Below, piece by piece: positions 9,301 through 18,039 of a stretch of 64,000 bases of DNA. The position numbers were made by a program, and so were the translations under genes. The DNA is from Microcoleus sp. bin48.metabat.b7b8b9.023. Lineage in GTDB: Bacteria; Cyanobacteriota; Cyanobacteriia; Cyanobacteriales; Microcoleaceae. The DNA lies in assembly GCF_013299185.1 (NCBI RefSeq), contig NZ_JAAFKG010000021.1:1-64000 (forward strand), in the 5' to 3' direction. Numbering within the stretch: position 1 is the first letter of the stretch; each line of letters opens with the position of its first letter. The notes beneath the pieces are model-generated. The model made no database searches. It was not told where the DNA came from and worked only from the letters and a program-made list of their open reading frames with translations.

Positions 9301-10479
9301 GAACAGAGTCTCACCTGCGATCAATGGCAACGATTTGGAAATCTATTACAAGACTTGCAACAAGCTGGTTATAACAAAACAATAGAAGTGGCGGGAAGTT
9401 CTTTCTACCAAGCCAAAGATTATAAAGGTGCTGTGCGCTGCTGGGATCAGTGTGAAGTTCCCCAAAAGCGCAAGTATAACTTAGCTAAAGCTGAAGTCGA
9501 AGGTTTTCCCCAAGGCTTACAATACCTCCAAAAAGAAGGAGAAGATCTGCGGATTATTCAGGAGTGGGAAAGAAAAGGAAAACCCGATAAATCTCAATGG
9601 TTAGACTATGTTGTACCAGCCCTTCAAAACCAGAATGGACATCAAGAGCTAGTTGATTACTTAATTCAGCGAAAATTGTGGAGCAAAGCCATAGAAGCAA
9701 TAGCTAAGCATCCTCATCCCAATGAAGCAAAAAGTTTGAAGTTTGATGTCGTCCGTGGAATTGCTTACTCAGATCTTACACCAGATACTGCTCGATCAGA
9801 ACGCCAACGTTATCAGAACTTTATAACTTCAGTTCGAGGTTTTTCCGATTGGCAGAAGCATATAACTGTACAAGAAGTTGGTGCTGCAATGGAGAGAATT
9901 GGTGAGTTTGTGCCATGCTTAGAATTTTATGAGCAATTTGTTGATGATTCCAACTCTAAGCTACGAAATTTTGCACGAGAGCGTTGGATTGCCACTAAGA
10001 AAAAGCAGGTAGACTACGAGGGAAGCACAGATGGTGGCAAATTGAAGCAAAGACAGGACGAACTTGATGAGAATGCTCATAAATGGAGCATAGATCGAAA
10101 ATCAGTCTCTGACCTTCCAGAGCTTACTGTTCCACTAGCAGAGCCATCAAACACGGAAGTCAAGAGAGAAGCTGATTGGAAAAATTTAGGCAATGGCGTC
10201 GAACAGCGTGACATAGGTCGTCTTAAATTGATGAGAATCAAGACGATTAAGCAGCTAACTATTACTGATGATACATCCAAGATATTGCAAGTAACTTTGG
10301 ATTCTGGGAAATGCACCATTAAAGGTAAAGTTGAAGATGTGGAAGTATCGGGCAGCAACAGATTATTTTTCAAGGTTCCTGAAAGTGGTTACACCTGTGA
10401 AGTCTTCTACGGTGATGCTTCTCCAATGCTTGAACTGAATATTCAAGGTCTATCAGATAAAATCACCATAAAACTCTAA
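6301..10479 (+). CDS. Very large SF1 (UvrD/Rep-like) helicase with C-terminal repeat region
   Basis: A protein of about 1392 residues, counted from ATG 6301. The frame is open back to GTG 6046, but that part encodes VapC debris. Superfamily-1 helicase motifs in order: Walker A GRAGSGKST (321-329), Walker B/DEAD-box-like FCDESQDF (D540/E541), motif III FAGDPFQTLNPTGF (~575), motif IV QVNYRSS (~622), motif V KAKGLEFPLVIL (~731) and motif VI KLYVAASRAMSDLVVI (~778). Residues ~1-320 hold extra domains; RRIGKYRLLAKI near the start resembles the core strands of RelE toxins, which is only suggestive. The last ~550 residues look like TPR-type helical repeats, and no nuclease motif was found. The gene is AT-richer and poorer in HIP1 sites than its neighbours, consistent with transfer. 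A role in anti-phage defence or DNA surveillance is inference. Confidence 0.85.
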   Translation: MYIYITQQCQDNAEKYYIQPKITELYDNSEVLDLFDPIYPYWKRRIGKYRLLAKIEEVDNEKILCLLNILERKSQEYEEFTDKNKRQKFGQDKLESLLNDDEIKEWLNEQKESVCQQQKKREPLPNDLLVWLELPSWSKDSKDLVIYESEQWLKKCGQERIKDRRETFKNIILDIISQNDVEDESTSCSRVKLYSDTEGLSILFSRIETIATEDTSSRKILFLLAPFLERPLDDLIREVVEEIGLSDFGENVNNLPAKYSMDELARLARRSYPAYLLLDFASWLAIEKDDESNLALSVEEEQILESISTPQKPSLPMFINGRAGSGKSTMLFHLFADYCDRHWNSCQAGEYDFYQKPHPLFLTYSESLLKVAKDSVQSLLKSHHKFLLDREKPEAETPDVERFFQPFQKFLLNFLPPTEYDRFKPEKYISYNQFRQLYNDSKLPEARNKRYSAGRCWYIIRTLIKGYSLDGYINEDDYKELPREEQRKIPEETFKGIYKTVWKWYERLIEDKGYWDDQDLIRIVLEGKRFSSEYTAIFCDESQDFTRLELQLIVKLSVFSKYDFGFNYVSVLPFTFAGDPFQTLNPTGFRWDSVGALFYNEVVMRLDPASKLNIKMNFKELQVNYRSSSSIVKVTNLIQLWRCVRFGLPDIKPQTPWDRKDSFSKPQKFIFGQNLSLDDLKNHIDNKPIFILPCEAGGEIDYIKSDEVLLELFPQAKEGKTPENVYSAIKAKGLEFPLVILYKFGHELAQEEYNANFVWNFDANSQIDSVELEYYFNKLYVAASRAMSDLVVIDSKEGDELLWQQASDDRIDGFLEQLEAGKRHDWTELLGTISIGQSLEVLDQDNRELQAKQMKKQGLAEENPELLRNAKAYYYVLGDTKEVEICEASALKFDNQFSEAGKLFLKLSKKVEAWECFWDGACWQELKRWCEENPNQKPVDRSLVEFMIEVDPKSFDVLNKFTEFLEKRNENNSLKNCRSSKPWQAAIEEYAIQIDIKLMNEQSLTCDQWQRFGNLLQDLQQAGYNKTIEVAGSSFYQAKDYKGAVRCWDQCEVPQKRKYNLAKAEVEGFPQGLQYLQKEGEDLRIIQEWERKGKPDKSQWLDYVVPALQNQNGHQELVDYLIQRKLWSKAIEAIAKHPHPNEAKSLKFDVVRGIAYSDLTPDTARSERQRYQNFITSVRGFSDWQKHITVQEVGAAMERIGEFVPCLEFYEQFVDDSNSKLRNFARERWIATKKKQVDYEGSTDGGKLKQRQDELDENAHKWSIDRKSVSDLPELTVPLAEPSNTEVKREADWKNLGNGVEQRDIGRLKLMRIKTIKQLTITDDTSKILQVTLDSGKCTIKGKVEDVEVSGSNRLFFKVPESGYTCEVFYGDASPMLELNIQGLSDKITIKL

Positions 10480-10482
10480 AGC

Positions 10483-10627
10483 CGTGCCGATCGCGCGGAC
10501 AGCGTTCTCGATACAGCAGTCCGGCTTTTTCCAGACGATCGACCAGATGGGTCAGATTGCTGCGACTCAACAACACTTTCTAGGCCAAGTCGCCCAAGCG
10601 CACGCGATACTCTGGCGCTTCTTTGAG
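10483..10627 (-). pseudogene. Central fragment of a MarR-family regulator gene
   Basis: The minus-strand reading gives LKEAPEYRVRLGDLA, an in-frame TAG, then KVLLSRSNLTHLVDRLEKAG and LLYRERCPRDRHG. This is the recognition helix and start of the wing of a MarR regulator. The first ~50 residues and the whole C-terminus are absent. The last part duplicates the beginning of the 4888-5110 fragment at 54 of 59 bases. The fragment starts three bases after the helicase stop codon, so it marks the right edge of the island. Confidence 0.75.
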
Positions 10628-10740
10628 CCTACATTCCGCACTTCTGACTATGTTAAGAAGTTCGGAATGTAGGTTAAAAACTAGATTTTTCTAGTTTTTA
10701 AGATTGGTAATTGACTCGGACAAATCGATTCGTCCGAGTC
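10628..10740. terminator. Three successive hairpins between helicase and EF-G genes
   Basis: Hairpin one has arms at 10628-10638 and 10663-10673 (CCTACATTCCG). Hairpin two has perfect 10-bp arms AAAAACTAGA/TCTAGTTTTT at 10676-10699 with a T-rich flank on both strands. Hairpin three has arms GACTCGGAC at 10713-10721 and its complement at 10732-10740, just past the EF-G stop codon. The last two probably terminate the convergent transcripts. Confidence 0.75.
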
Positions 10741-10746
10741 AAAACA

Positions 10747-12831
10747 CTACTTAGCAGCTTGACGCTCTTTCGCATCCTTGATCACTTCCTCAGCGATATT
10801 GCTCGGACAAGGAGCATAGTGCGAGAAAGACATGGAAAACTGGCCGCGCCCAGAAGTCATGGTACGCAAATCGCCAATGTAGCCAAACATTTCGCTCAAC
10901 GGCACATCAGCCTTGATCCGCGCTCCTGTTTGGTTTGTTTCTTGAGATTTCATCATCCCCCGGCGGCGGTTGAGGTCGCCGATGACATCGCCCATGTGAT
11001 CGTCTGGGGTGAACACATCGACATTCATGATCGGTTCGAGCAACTGAGGCCCAGCCTTGGGTACAGATTGGCGGTAGGCGGCTTTGGCTGCAATTTCAAA
11101 AGCCATTGCTGAAGAGTCAACTGGGTGGAAACCTCCATCCAGCAGGGTGAATTTCAAGTCCAAGCAGGGGAATCCAGCCAAGACGCCCACATCGATGCAG
11201 CTTTGGAAGCCTTTTTGCACGGCTGGCCAATACTCTCTGGGGACGCTACCGCCGGTTACTTTTGACTCGAACACGAAGCCACTTCCGACTTCACCAGGCT
11301 CGACGATATAGCCAATTTTCGCAAATTGACCCGAACCACCAGATTGTTTCTTGTGGGTGTAGTTGTCTTCGAGGCGCTTGGTGATTGACTCGCGGTAGGC
11401 TACTTGGGGTTCGCCAACTTCTACCTCGACGCCGTGGGTGCGTCGCAGAATGTCCACTTTGATGTCGAGGTGCAGTTCGCCCATGCCCTTGAGGATGGTT
11501 TCGCCACTTTCTTCGTCTGTCACCATGTGGAAAGATGGGTCTTCTTGTACCATCTTGGTCAGTGCGGCGCCCATTTTTTCTTCGCCTCCTTTGAGTTTCG
11601 GTTTGACCGAAATGGAGATGACTGGTTCTGGGAACACCATTGGCTCCAGGGTTGCGGGATTTTTGGGGTCGCAGATGGTGTGTCCGGTGCGGACGTTTTT
11701 CATACCTACGATCGCAATAATATCGCCTGCTTGAGCTGAGTCAATTTCTTCGCGGGAGTTGGCGTGCATTTCTACCAAACGGCTGATGCGCTCGGTTTTA
11801 CCTGTGGCGGTGTTGAGTACGGTGTCGCCTTTCGATATCCTACCGGAGTACAAGCGCGTGAAGGTTAAAGCTCCGAAGCGATCGTCCATAATCTTAAATG
11901 CTAGGGCGCGCAGGGGTCTTTCTGGATCGACGATCGCGAAATTGCCTGTTTCCTCGCCTTCGAGATCCACCTCAGGCTGAGGCGTAACTTCCATCGGGTT
12001 CGGGAGGTAGTCAACGACTGCATCGAGTACCAACTGGACGCCCTTATTCTTAAACGACGAGCCGCAGTAGGTGGGGAAAAATGCCATGTCGCGGGTGCCT
12101 TTGCGGATGCACCGTTTCAAATCTTCGATACTCGGCTCGTTGCCTTCGAGGTACTGTTCCATCAGGTTATCATCCTGCTCGACAGCCAGTTCGATCAACT
12201 GTTCGCGGTATTTCTCGACATCATCGACCATATCGGCCGGAACATCCTGAATTGTGTAGCCCATCGGATCGCCCGAATCATCCCAGATCCATGCTTTGCG
12301 GGTGAGCAAATCGACCATGCCGCAAAATTTGTCTTCAATGCCGATCGGCAAAACCATTACCATTGGTTTAGCTGCGAGAACTTTATCGACTTGGTTGACA
12401 ACTCGGTAAAAATCTGCGCCCGTGCGATCGAGCTTATTGATATAGACGATACGAGCAACTTTAGAATCGTTAGCGTAGCGCCAGTTAGTTTCCGATTGCG
12501 GTTCAACTCCACCGGAACCGCAGAACACACCGATACCGCCATCGAGAACCTTCAGAGAGCGGTAAACCTCGATCGTAAAATCGACGTGTCCGGGAGTATC
12601 AATGATGTTGAGCTGATGCTCGTTCCAGAAGCAGGTAGTAGCAGCGGATTGAATGGTAATCCCGCGCTCTTGCTCCTGTTCCATGAAGTCAGTCGTCGCC
12701 GCGCCTTCGTGTACTTCACCGATTTTGTGGATTTTACCCGTCAGTTTCAGGATTCTTTCAGTTGTGGTGGTCTTGCCAGCATCTACGTGGGCGAAGATGC
12801 CGATATTTCGATAACGAGTGAGATCTTTCAT
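10747..12831 (-). CDS. fusA: Elongation factor G paralogue
   Basis: A 694-residue translational GTPase of the EF-G family, which drives ribosomal translocation and/or subunit recycling with EF-G-type GTP hydrolysis. G1 is [11 protein letters not shown] (residues 14-24), switch II is DTPGHVDF and G4 is NKLD; domains II-V continue to the C-terminus with the usual [12 protein letters not shown] stretch. The wording of the G domain ([20 protein letters not shown]) resembles the second EF-G of gammaproteobacteria more than the str-operon EF-G, and no rpsL/rpsG/tuf genes are nearby. It may therefore be a paralogue rather than the main EF-G. A HEARO-like RNA element ends about 20 bases before its ATG, and no ribosome binding site is visible there. 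Confidence 0.93.
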   Translation of the reverse strand: MKDLTRYRNIGIFAHVDAGKTTTTERILKLTGKIHKIGEVHEGAATTDFMEQEQERGITIQSAATTCFWNEHQLNIIDTPGHVDFTIEVYRSLKVLDGGIGVFCGSGGVEPQSETNWRYANDSKVARIVYINKLDRTGADFYRVVNQVDKVLAAKPMVMVLPIGIEDKFCGMVDLLTRKAWIWDDSGDPMGYTIQDVPADMVDDVEKYREQLIELAVEQDDNLMEQYLEGNEPSIEDLKRCIRKGTRDMAFFPTYCGSSFKNKGVQLVLDAVVDYLPNPMEVTPQPEVDLEGEETGNFAIVDPERPLRALAFKIMDDRFGALTFTRLYSGRISKGDTVLNTATGKTERISRLVEMHANSREEIDSAQAGDIIAIVGMKNVRTGHTICDPKNPATLEPMVFPEPVISISVKPKLKGGEEKMGAALTKMVQEDPSFHMVTDEESGETILKGMGELHLDIKVDILRRTHGVEVEVGEPQVAYRESITKRLEDNYTHKKQSGGSGQFAKIGYIVEPGEVGSGFVFESKVTGGSVPREYWPAVQKGFQSCIDVGVLAGFPCLDLKFTLLDGGFHPVDSSAMAFEIAAKAAYRQSVPKAGPQLLEPIMNVDVFTPDDHMGDVIGDLNRRRGMMKSQETNQTGARIKADVPLSEMFGYIGDLRTMTSGRGQFSMSFSHYAPCPSNIAEEVIKDAKERQAAK

Positions 12832-12846
12832 AAAAAAATTCGGGAA

Positions 12847-13008
12847 GTGGGAAACGAGCGTGGCTTTAGCCCGCTCGTGGGAAACGGCTCGGGGATTTCA
12901 ATCAAGAGTGAATCTTTCCATTACACGAGGATTGCTTAATTCGGTGTACTTTTGTGATGTACTTTCGATGGGACAATTACCACCTCAAACCTCGCAATCC
13001 GCGATCGT
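12847..13008 (-). repeat. 3' tail of HEARO-like element, ending in a GTTTCCC-flanked hairpin
   Basis: This follows the putative omega RNA on the minus strand and matches 25547-25713 along most of its length, including a GTGGTAATTGTCC/GCGGTAACTGTCC block and CAAAAGTACACC. It ends with a hairpin (12855-12875, loop CTAAAG) bracketed by GTTTCCC and TTTCCCAC. The equivalent hairpin in the other copy has a different but still paired stem. The 3' end lies 15-20 bases before the EF-G start codon. Confidence 0.65.
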
Positions 13009-13236
13009 ATAATGTTTGCTCCTTTATGAGCCTCCCTTGCGGGGTAATGTTAGCTTCGACCTGGTTATCTGGGCTTGTTAGGCTTGCAACACTGTTCCAG
13101 TGACTTTAGAACTGTTTAATTGAAAGCGACAGAGCGGAAAACTAGCTTCGCATTCTCCGGTGTCGTGACCCAAATAACGGCTGCTCTTTCGAGCGGTCTG
13201 GTCAGTACAGCTTGCGAGAGATTCTCTTACAAGCTC
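13009..13236 (-). ncRNA. HEARO-like RNA (IscB-type omega RNA), copy 1, no adjacent iscB
   Basis: A ~228-nt stretch conserved in inverse orientation with 25325-25546 and full of paired segments. From its 5' end: hairpin AGCTTG...CAAGCT, the block CTGACCAGACC, CACGACACCGGAGAATGCG, GTCACTGGAACAGTGTTGCA, ATAACCAGGTCGAAG, CATTACCCCGCAAGGGAGGC and GGAGCAAACATTA. The spacing of CCGGA-AUGC-CAGUU-like, AUAACCAGG and AACAUUACC blocks resembles the omega RNA used by IscB nucleases (HEARO RNA). No HNH/RuvC gene is adjacent. By analogy the guide would be the ~16-20 bases 5' of the first hairpin (about 13237-13256). Confidence 0.68.
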
Positions 13237-13692
13237 AGTAGCTAAAGCCCTGAGTTACTGACAATTACTGTTGAGATTAAATGCGAGGAACCGTCGGCCA
13301 CCCGTCGGCCACCCACCTGCAAGCGTGACAAGCGAGGAATCAATGTTGCCTGGGGCCGGCGAGTACAGGTTGGATTTGCTTTTTCCTGTTTCTGGCAGCA
13401 CTACCTTAATTTTGACACTTCCCCGTCATTCCTGCGAAGGATTTTTAGTTCGATCGGTGCGGGAATCCTTACAATCATAAAAATAACCCAGACGGAGGCA
13501 AAAATTCTCTCACAAAATAGGTTGGGTTGAGGCACTCATTGAACAAATAGGACTTAGACATGAAGCCCAGAAACCAGTTTTTTTTTAAGAAAATACTTTG
13601 TTGTCAGTGAAAGGAAGAAGGAATAATGCTTATAGAGCAAGCTTTATCGCAAATCGGCACCTGATATTTAATTAAGCTGCGTCCGAAACTAT
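13237..13692. other. Intergenic region upstream of HEARO copy 1; no gene seen
   Basis: This contains the presumed guide-side flank (a CTCAG/CTGAG hairpin around 13232-13256) and a directly repeated GTCGGCCACCC at about 13290-13312. The rest is unremarkable. The only open frames are short shadows. The promoter for the EF-G paralogue presumably lies here, so the HEARO sequence would be part of its leader. Confidence 0.35.
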
Positions 13693-16179
13693 CTAAGTCA
13701 AAATCGACCCGCTCATCATCCGCCGATATCTGCGATCCAATTCATCCCGAACCACCGGCCACTGATTCAAACTTTCATCATTCTCAATTACCATTTGAGC
13801 GGCCGCCCTCGCCAACTCCAAAACCTCCTGATCCTCCACCAAACTCGCCAAAGCAAAATCCGGCAAACCCGACTGCCGAGTTCCCAAAACCTGACCGGGC
13901 CCGCGCAATCTCATATCCATTTCCGCAATAAAAAAGCCATCTTGAGATTGTTCTAAAACCTTCATTCTCTGCATAGCTTCCGCAGCCTTAGAACCGGGCA
14001 TTAACAAACAATAAGAACGGCTGCTGCCCCGGCCGACTCGACCCCGCAACTGGTGCAACTGCGAGAGTCCAAAACGCTCGCAATTTTCAATCAGCATTAC
14101 CGTTGCATTTGGTACGTCTACTCCCACTTCCACGACAGTTGTAGATACTAAAATATCAGTTTCCTTATCCCGAAACTTAGTAATTGCGTCATCTTTGTCC
14201 GCACTGCTCATCCTACCGTGGAGCAAGCCTACCTTAAACTCAGGAAATATACTTTTTTCGAGTTTCTCTTTTTCCTCAATTGCCGATCGCACATCCAGCT
14301 TTTCCGACTCCTCCACCAGAGGCAGAACCACATAAACCTGACGCCCGCTCGCCACCTCCCGCCGAATCAAATCGTAAGCTTGGAGGCGTTCTTTTGCCGA
14401 TAGGACGGTCGTTTGAATGGCCTGCCGACCGGGGGGGAGTTCATCAATTTGACTCACGTCTAAATCGCCGTGCAGAGTCAGCGCCAGCGTCCGGGGAATC
14501 GGAGTTGCTGTCATTGTCAAAACGTGGGGAGATTCGCCTTTTTGCTGCAATTTAGCGCGCTGCTGCACGCCGAATCTGTGCTGTTCGTCAATTACAGCCA
14601 AACCCAATTTATGGAAATTCACCGTATCTTGAATCAGCGCGTGAGTTCCCACTAAAACTGGCAATTCTCCGGTTTCTAACTGGCTGTGAATTTCTCGGCG
14701 CTTAGCTACTTTTGTCGAACCAGTTAACAGTTCGACAGACAAGTGCATCAAATTAAACCAACCTACCAATTTGCGGTAATGCTGTTCTGCTAAAACTTCT
14801 GTCGGCGCCATTAAAGCGGCTTGATAGCCGGATTGAATTGCTGCTAGCATTGCGACTACGGCGACGACTGTTTTGCCCGCGCCGACATCGCCTTGCACTA
14901 ACCTGTTCATCGGTTGCGGCGAAGCTAAATCGTTGAGGATGTCGTTAATTACTCTTTTCTGAGCATTCGTCATCGCAAAAGGCAAGATTTCATAGAAATG
15001 TTCGATCAATTTCCCGCTAGGAAGGATGACTGCGCTAGCTTGAGCTTTTCTTTGGGTTTGACGGCGCTTTAAGAGTCCTAGTTGCAGGTAGAAAAATTCG
15101 TCGAAAACTAAGCGGCGGCGGGCGGCGGACAAGCAATCGCGATCGAGCGGAAAGTGAATATTTGCCACCGCATCGGCTAAACCCATTAAGCCGTAACGCT
15201 CGCGCAAATCCTCCGGTAGCGATTCTGGCAACAGTTTCGCGGCCGGAATTGCTGCTAAGATCGATCGCCTCACCGAACCTGCATCGACCCCTTCCGTCAG
15301 CGGATAAACAGGAATCAGGCGGCCGACTTTCATGGATTCGATCGCACCGCCGGAATCATCTAATACTTCCAACTCAGGATTTTCTAAAGTAATGCCGTAT
15401 TTACCCTGCTTCACCAACCCCGAAGCAGCCAGCACCGCACCAGTACAATACTCGCGCTTTTTGAATTCTTGCCAGCCGCGATTGCTATAGCGAGGCCCGG
15501 CAAAAAAGCGACTGATTTTAATTTCTCCGGTACTGTCTTTTAAAATTACTTCTAATATCGTTAATTTCTTATTCTTCGGGCTAGAAAAGCAATTGCAGCG
15601 CTTGACTTCAGCGATTAAAGTGACTGTTTCCCCTGCTACTAACTCGCGAATTCGTACTTGCTTTGCATAGTCGATGTGGTTGCGGGGATAATAATAAAGC
15701 AAGTCGTATACGGTGTCTAAACCGAGTTTTAGCAAGCGGTTGCCGTTGGCGGGGCCGATGCCTGTCACGCGCGTTAACGGTTGATCTAAAGTCAAGCTAG
15801 GCGGTGGAGGTGTTGTATTCAGAGGTGCGGTTCGGGGAACGTTCACCGCTGGCGTGCTTGAATCGGCAGCGTTTTCTAGTCGAACTTGTGTCGTTTGTTC
15901 TTCCCAAACTTGCTCCATTTGTCTGAGGAAACTGACTGTAATGGCGATCGAATGCTGGCGCCCTTCGAGATCTTTCTGAGGGTAGATGTCAAATTCCACA
16001 GCAAGTTCTCTGGCGCGATCGCGCGAAGAACCAGTGACAGCGCCAGCCAACTGTCTCAAACTCAGGCCGAGAAACTCGCTGAAGCGGTATTGACTGCCTT
16101 GGATGTCGTTAAATCCGCGATCGGCTTCTACGGAAAGAGCTTTTTGCAATCGCTGCCATTCTGGTTGGTTATTAGTCAT
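13693..16179 (-). CDS. recG: ATP-dependent DNA helicase RecG
   Basis: RecG remodels stalled replication forks and branch-migrates Holliday junctions. The 828-residue protein has an N-terminal extension of roughly 120 residues seen in cyanobacterial and plant forms. Then come the wedge/OB domain (TRVTGIGPANGNRLLKLGL, followed by the OB fold) and the two RecA-like domains. Motif I is GDVGAGKT, motif II DEQHRFG, motif III TATPIPRT and motif VI QLRGRVGRG. The RecG-specific C-terminal TRG-like segment (GPGQVLGTRQSGLPDF) is present. The start MTNNQPEW at 16179 lies directly beside a heptamer repeat array, so the promoter must be within or beyond the repeats. Confidence 0.96.
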   Translation of the reverse strand: MTNNQPEWQRLQKALSVEADRGFNDIQGSQYRFSEFLGLSLRQLAGAVTGSSRDRARELAVEFDIYPQKDLEGRQHSIAITVSFLRQMEQVWEEQTTQVRLENAADSSTPAVNVPRTAPLNTTPPPPSLTLDQPLTRVTGIGPANGNRLLKLGLDTVYDLLYYYPRNHIDYAKQVRIRELVAGETVTLIAEVKRCNCFSSPKNKKLTILEVILKDSTGEIKISRFFAGPRYSNRGWQEFKKREYCTGAVLAASGLVKQGKYGITLENPELEVLDDSGGAIESMKVGRLIPVYPLTEGVDAGSVRRSILAAIPAAKLLPESLPEDLRERYGLMGLADAVANIHFPLDRDCLSAARRRLVFDEFFYLQLGLLKRRQTQRKAQASAVILPSGKLIEHFYEILPFAMTNAQKRVINDILNDLASPQPMNRLVQGDVGAGKTVVAVVAMLAAIQSGYQAALMAPTEVLAEQHYRKLVGWFNLMHLSVELLTGSTKVAKRREIHSQLETGELPVLVGTHALIQDTVNFHKLGLAVIDEQHRFGVQQRAKLQQKGESPHVLTMTATPIPRTLALTLHGDLDVSQIDELPPGRQAIQTTVLSAKERLQAYDLIRREVASGRQVYVVLPLVEESEKLDVRSAIEEKEKLEKSIFPEFKVGLLHGRMSSADKDDAITKFRDKETDILVSTTVVEVGVDVPNATVMLIENCERFGLSQLHQLRGRVGRGSSRSYCLLMPGSKAAEAMQRMKVLEQSQDGFFIAEMDMRLRGPGQVLGTRQSGLPDFALASLVEDQEVLELARAAAQMVIENDESLNQWPVVRDELDRRYRRMMSGSILT

Positions 16180-16465
16180 CAGTCATTAGTTATTAGTCAT
16201 TAGTCATTAGTCAGTTGTCAGTTGTCAGTTGTCATTAGTCAGTAGTTAACGGTTAACAGTCAACTGTCAAAGTCAACTTTAAACTGTCATTAGTCAGCAG
16301 TCATCAGTCATTAGTTATTAATCATAGCTCAAAAAATCCAGACAACTGACAACTGTCAACTGACAACTGACAACTGACAACTGTCAACTGTCAACTGTCA
16401 ACTGACAACTGTCAACTGACAACTGACAACTGACAACTGTCAACTGTCAACTGTCAACTATTAAC
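16163..16465. repeat. Heptamer repeat array (TTAGTCA and CAACTGT/ACAGTTG types)
   Basis: About 300 bp made almost wholly of 7-bp units, mainly TTAGTCA and TCAACTG/CAGTTGA variants in both orientations. It starts within the first codons of recG and ends three bases before the stop codon of the next minus-strand gene. Opposed TGTCAACTG and GACAACTGA runs could pair. Confidence 0.85.
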
Positions 16466-16468
16466 TGA

Positions 16469-17434
16469 CTAATCTTCAAACCAACTCGACCGCCAAGCCG
16501 ACTCAGCCTCTACTACCGCCATTTCCCGCTGCTTTTTCTGGTAATCGCGGCCGAGGGAATTCAACTTTGCAGAGAGGTTGCGAATTTGCTGGCGCCAAGC
16601 CGATGTTCCCGGATCGGCAAACTCTATTTCCGACAACCGCAGTTTAATTGCTGTAATGTGCAAAGCATTACTACCGGGTCTTTTTCCCAAGTTTGGCGGT
16701 GCTGGTGAACTATCTGTTTCAATGATTAAGCTTAATAGGTTAGGCGGCCCCGCCACGCTGTCGGCGGACAATTCAGCAGCAGAAGCAGCTTCTAGAACCT
16801 GTTCTGGTAATTGACTGGGCAAGATTTCCGACTGTTGGAGCAAGCGGTTGGTGTCGCGAGACAGCAGCTTGAGAGTCTGGGCGATCGACTTTTCAATACT
16901 ATTTTGCCAGCGCGCCAAACTTTGCGGGGAATTGGCAATTGGTAATTGATTGTTTGTTGCTGGAAATTGATAGTTAATAGCGGAAAATTCGTTGTTTCTC
17001 TCTATTTCTTCCTCGACGAATTCGTTTTCCTCGATTTCTTCCTCGCCAAACTCGTCTTCATCTATTTCTTCATCTATTTCTTCATCTATTTCTTCATCTA
17101 TTTCTTCATCTATTTCTTCATCTATTTCTTCCTCTTCCTCTTCCTCTGCTTCTGATTCAGTCGTGAGCGATCGCAATTTTTCTTGAGACGCCGCAGCCAA
17201 ACGCCTTACAGACTGCTGCATTTTTTGCCGCCCGTCGAAGGACAACTTGAGAAACGACTCCGGAACCGCTTGAGTGCAAAGGTGATAGCAAGCCAAAATC
17301 AACTGCTGTCGCACCGCTTGTCCCAAGGCAGTTAAATAACCATCGTAGGTACTGCGAAACTCTAGATTCAAGGCTGCTAAAGCCTCTTCGAGTCCTGCCA
17401 AATCTTGCTCTATGCGCTCTCTGGATCCCACCAT
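16469..17434 (-). CDS. Hypothetical protein with acidic EIDE tandem repeat
   Basis: A 321-residue protein, not recognised. ATG at 17434 is preferred over the frame start at 17470 because AGGGGA lies just upstream. Residues ~1-95 are helical (ERIEQDLAGLEEALAALN). A very acidic linker follows with about six EIDE tetrapeptide repeats, encoded by perfect 12-bp tandem repeats near 17060-17130. The second half is Gln/Leu-rich and helical, ending SAWRSSWFED. There is no signal peptide. The repeat length of 12 bp keeps the frame when copy number changes, so the linker length probably varies between strains. Confidence 0.7.
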   Translation of the reverse strand: MVGSRERIEQDLAGLEEALAALNLEFRSTYDGYLTALGQAVRQQLILACYHLCTQAVPESFLKLSFDGRQKMQQSVRRLAAASQEKLRSLTTESEAEEEEEEEIDEEIDEEIDEEIDEEIDEEIDEDEFGEEEIEENEFVEEEIERNNEFSAINYQFPATNNQLPIANSPQSLARWQNSIEKSIAQTLKLLSRDTNRLLQQSEILPSQLPEQVLEAASAAELSADSVAGPPNLLSLIIETDSSPAPPNLGKRPGSNALHITAIKLRLSEIEFADPGTSAWRQQIRNLSAKLNSLGRDYQKKQREMAVVEAESAWRSSWFED

Positions 17435-17595
17435 ATATCCCCTATAAAATTCAAATAGGACGATCGGCAAAACAACCCGATTTCTGCCATAAATTGTCTG
17501 ATTGTCGAGTTAACTCTGGTTAGAAATCGGCTATTGGTTTCAACAATCGCCTCAAACCTTTTTATCTTTTTTATCTTTCGGTTTCCAGCCGAGTC

Positions 17596-18039
17596 TCGAT
17601 TCCCCTCACATCCCCCGGATAGTCGTAAAATATCGACTCTTGGGTACGTAGTTGCGCTTCAGCGCTCCGGCGCTAATTTACGGTACAAACGACTCAATGT
17701 GAAAACTCGATTCCCCTCACATCCCCCGGATAGTCATAAAATATCGACTCTTGGGTACGTAGTTGCGCTTCAGCGCTCCGGCGCTAATTTACGGTACAAA
17801 CGACTCAATGTGAAAACTCGATTCCCCTCACATCCCCCGGATAGTCATAAAATATCGACTCTTGGGTACGTAGTTGCGCTTCAGCGCTCCGGCGCTAATT
17901 TACGGTACAAACGACTCAATGTGAAAACTCGATTCCCCTCACATCCCCCGGATAGTCATAAAATATCGACTCTTGGGTACGTAGTTGCGCTTCAGCGCTC
18001 CGGCGCTAATTTACGGTACAAACGACTCAATGTGAAAAA
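17596..18039. repeat. Four tandem copies of a 111-bp repeat
   Basis: Copies start at 17596, 17707, 17818 and 17929 and are nearly identical. Each contains GGGTACGTAGTTGCGCTTCAGC, the complement of the palindromic repeat found at 18125. Because 111 is a multiple of three, a spurious 169-codon open frame runs through it; it has no ribosome binding site or recognisable domain. Confidence 0.9.

Noticed and set aside
13000-13260. Metabolite riboswitch in front of fusA
   Set aside because: The element is not one of the common riboswitch classes I know, occurs before an unrelated gene too, and matches HEARO/omega RNA features better.
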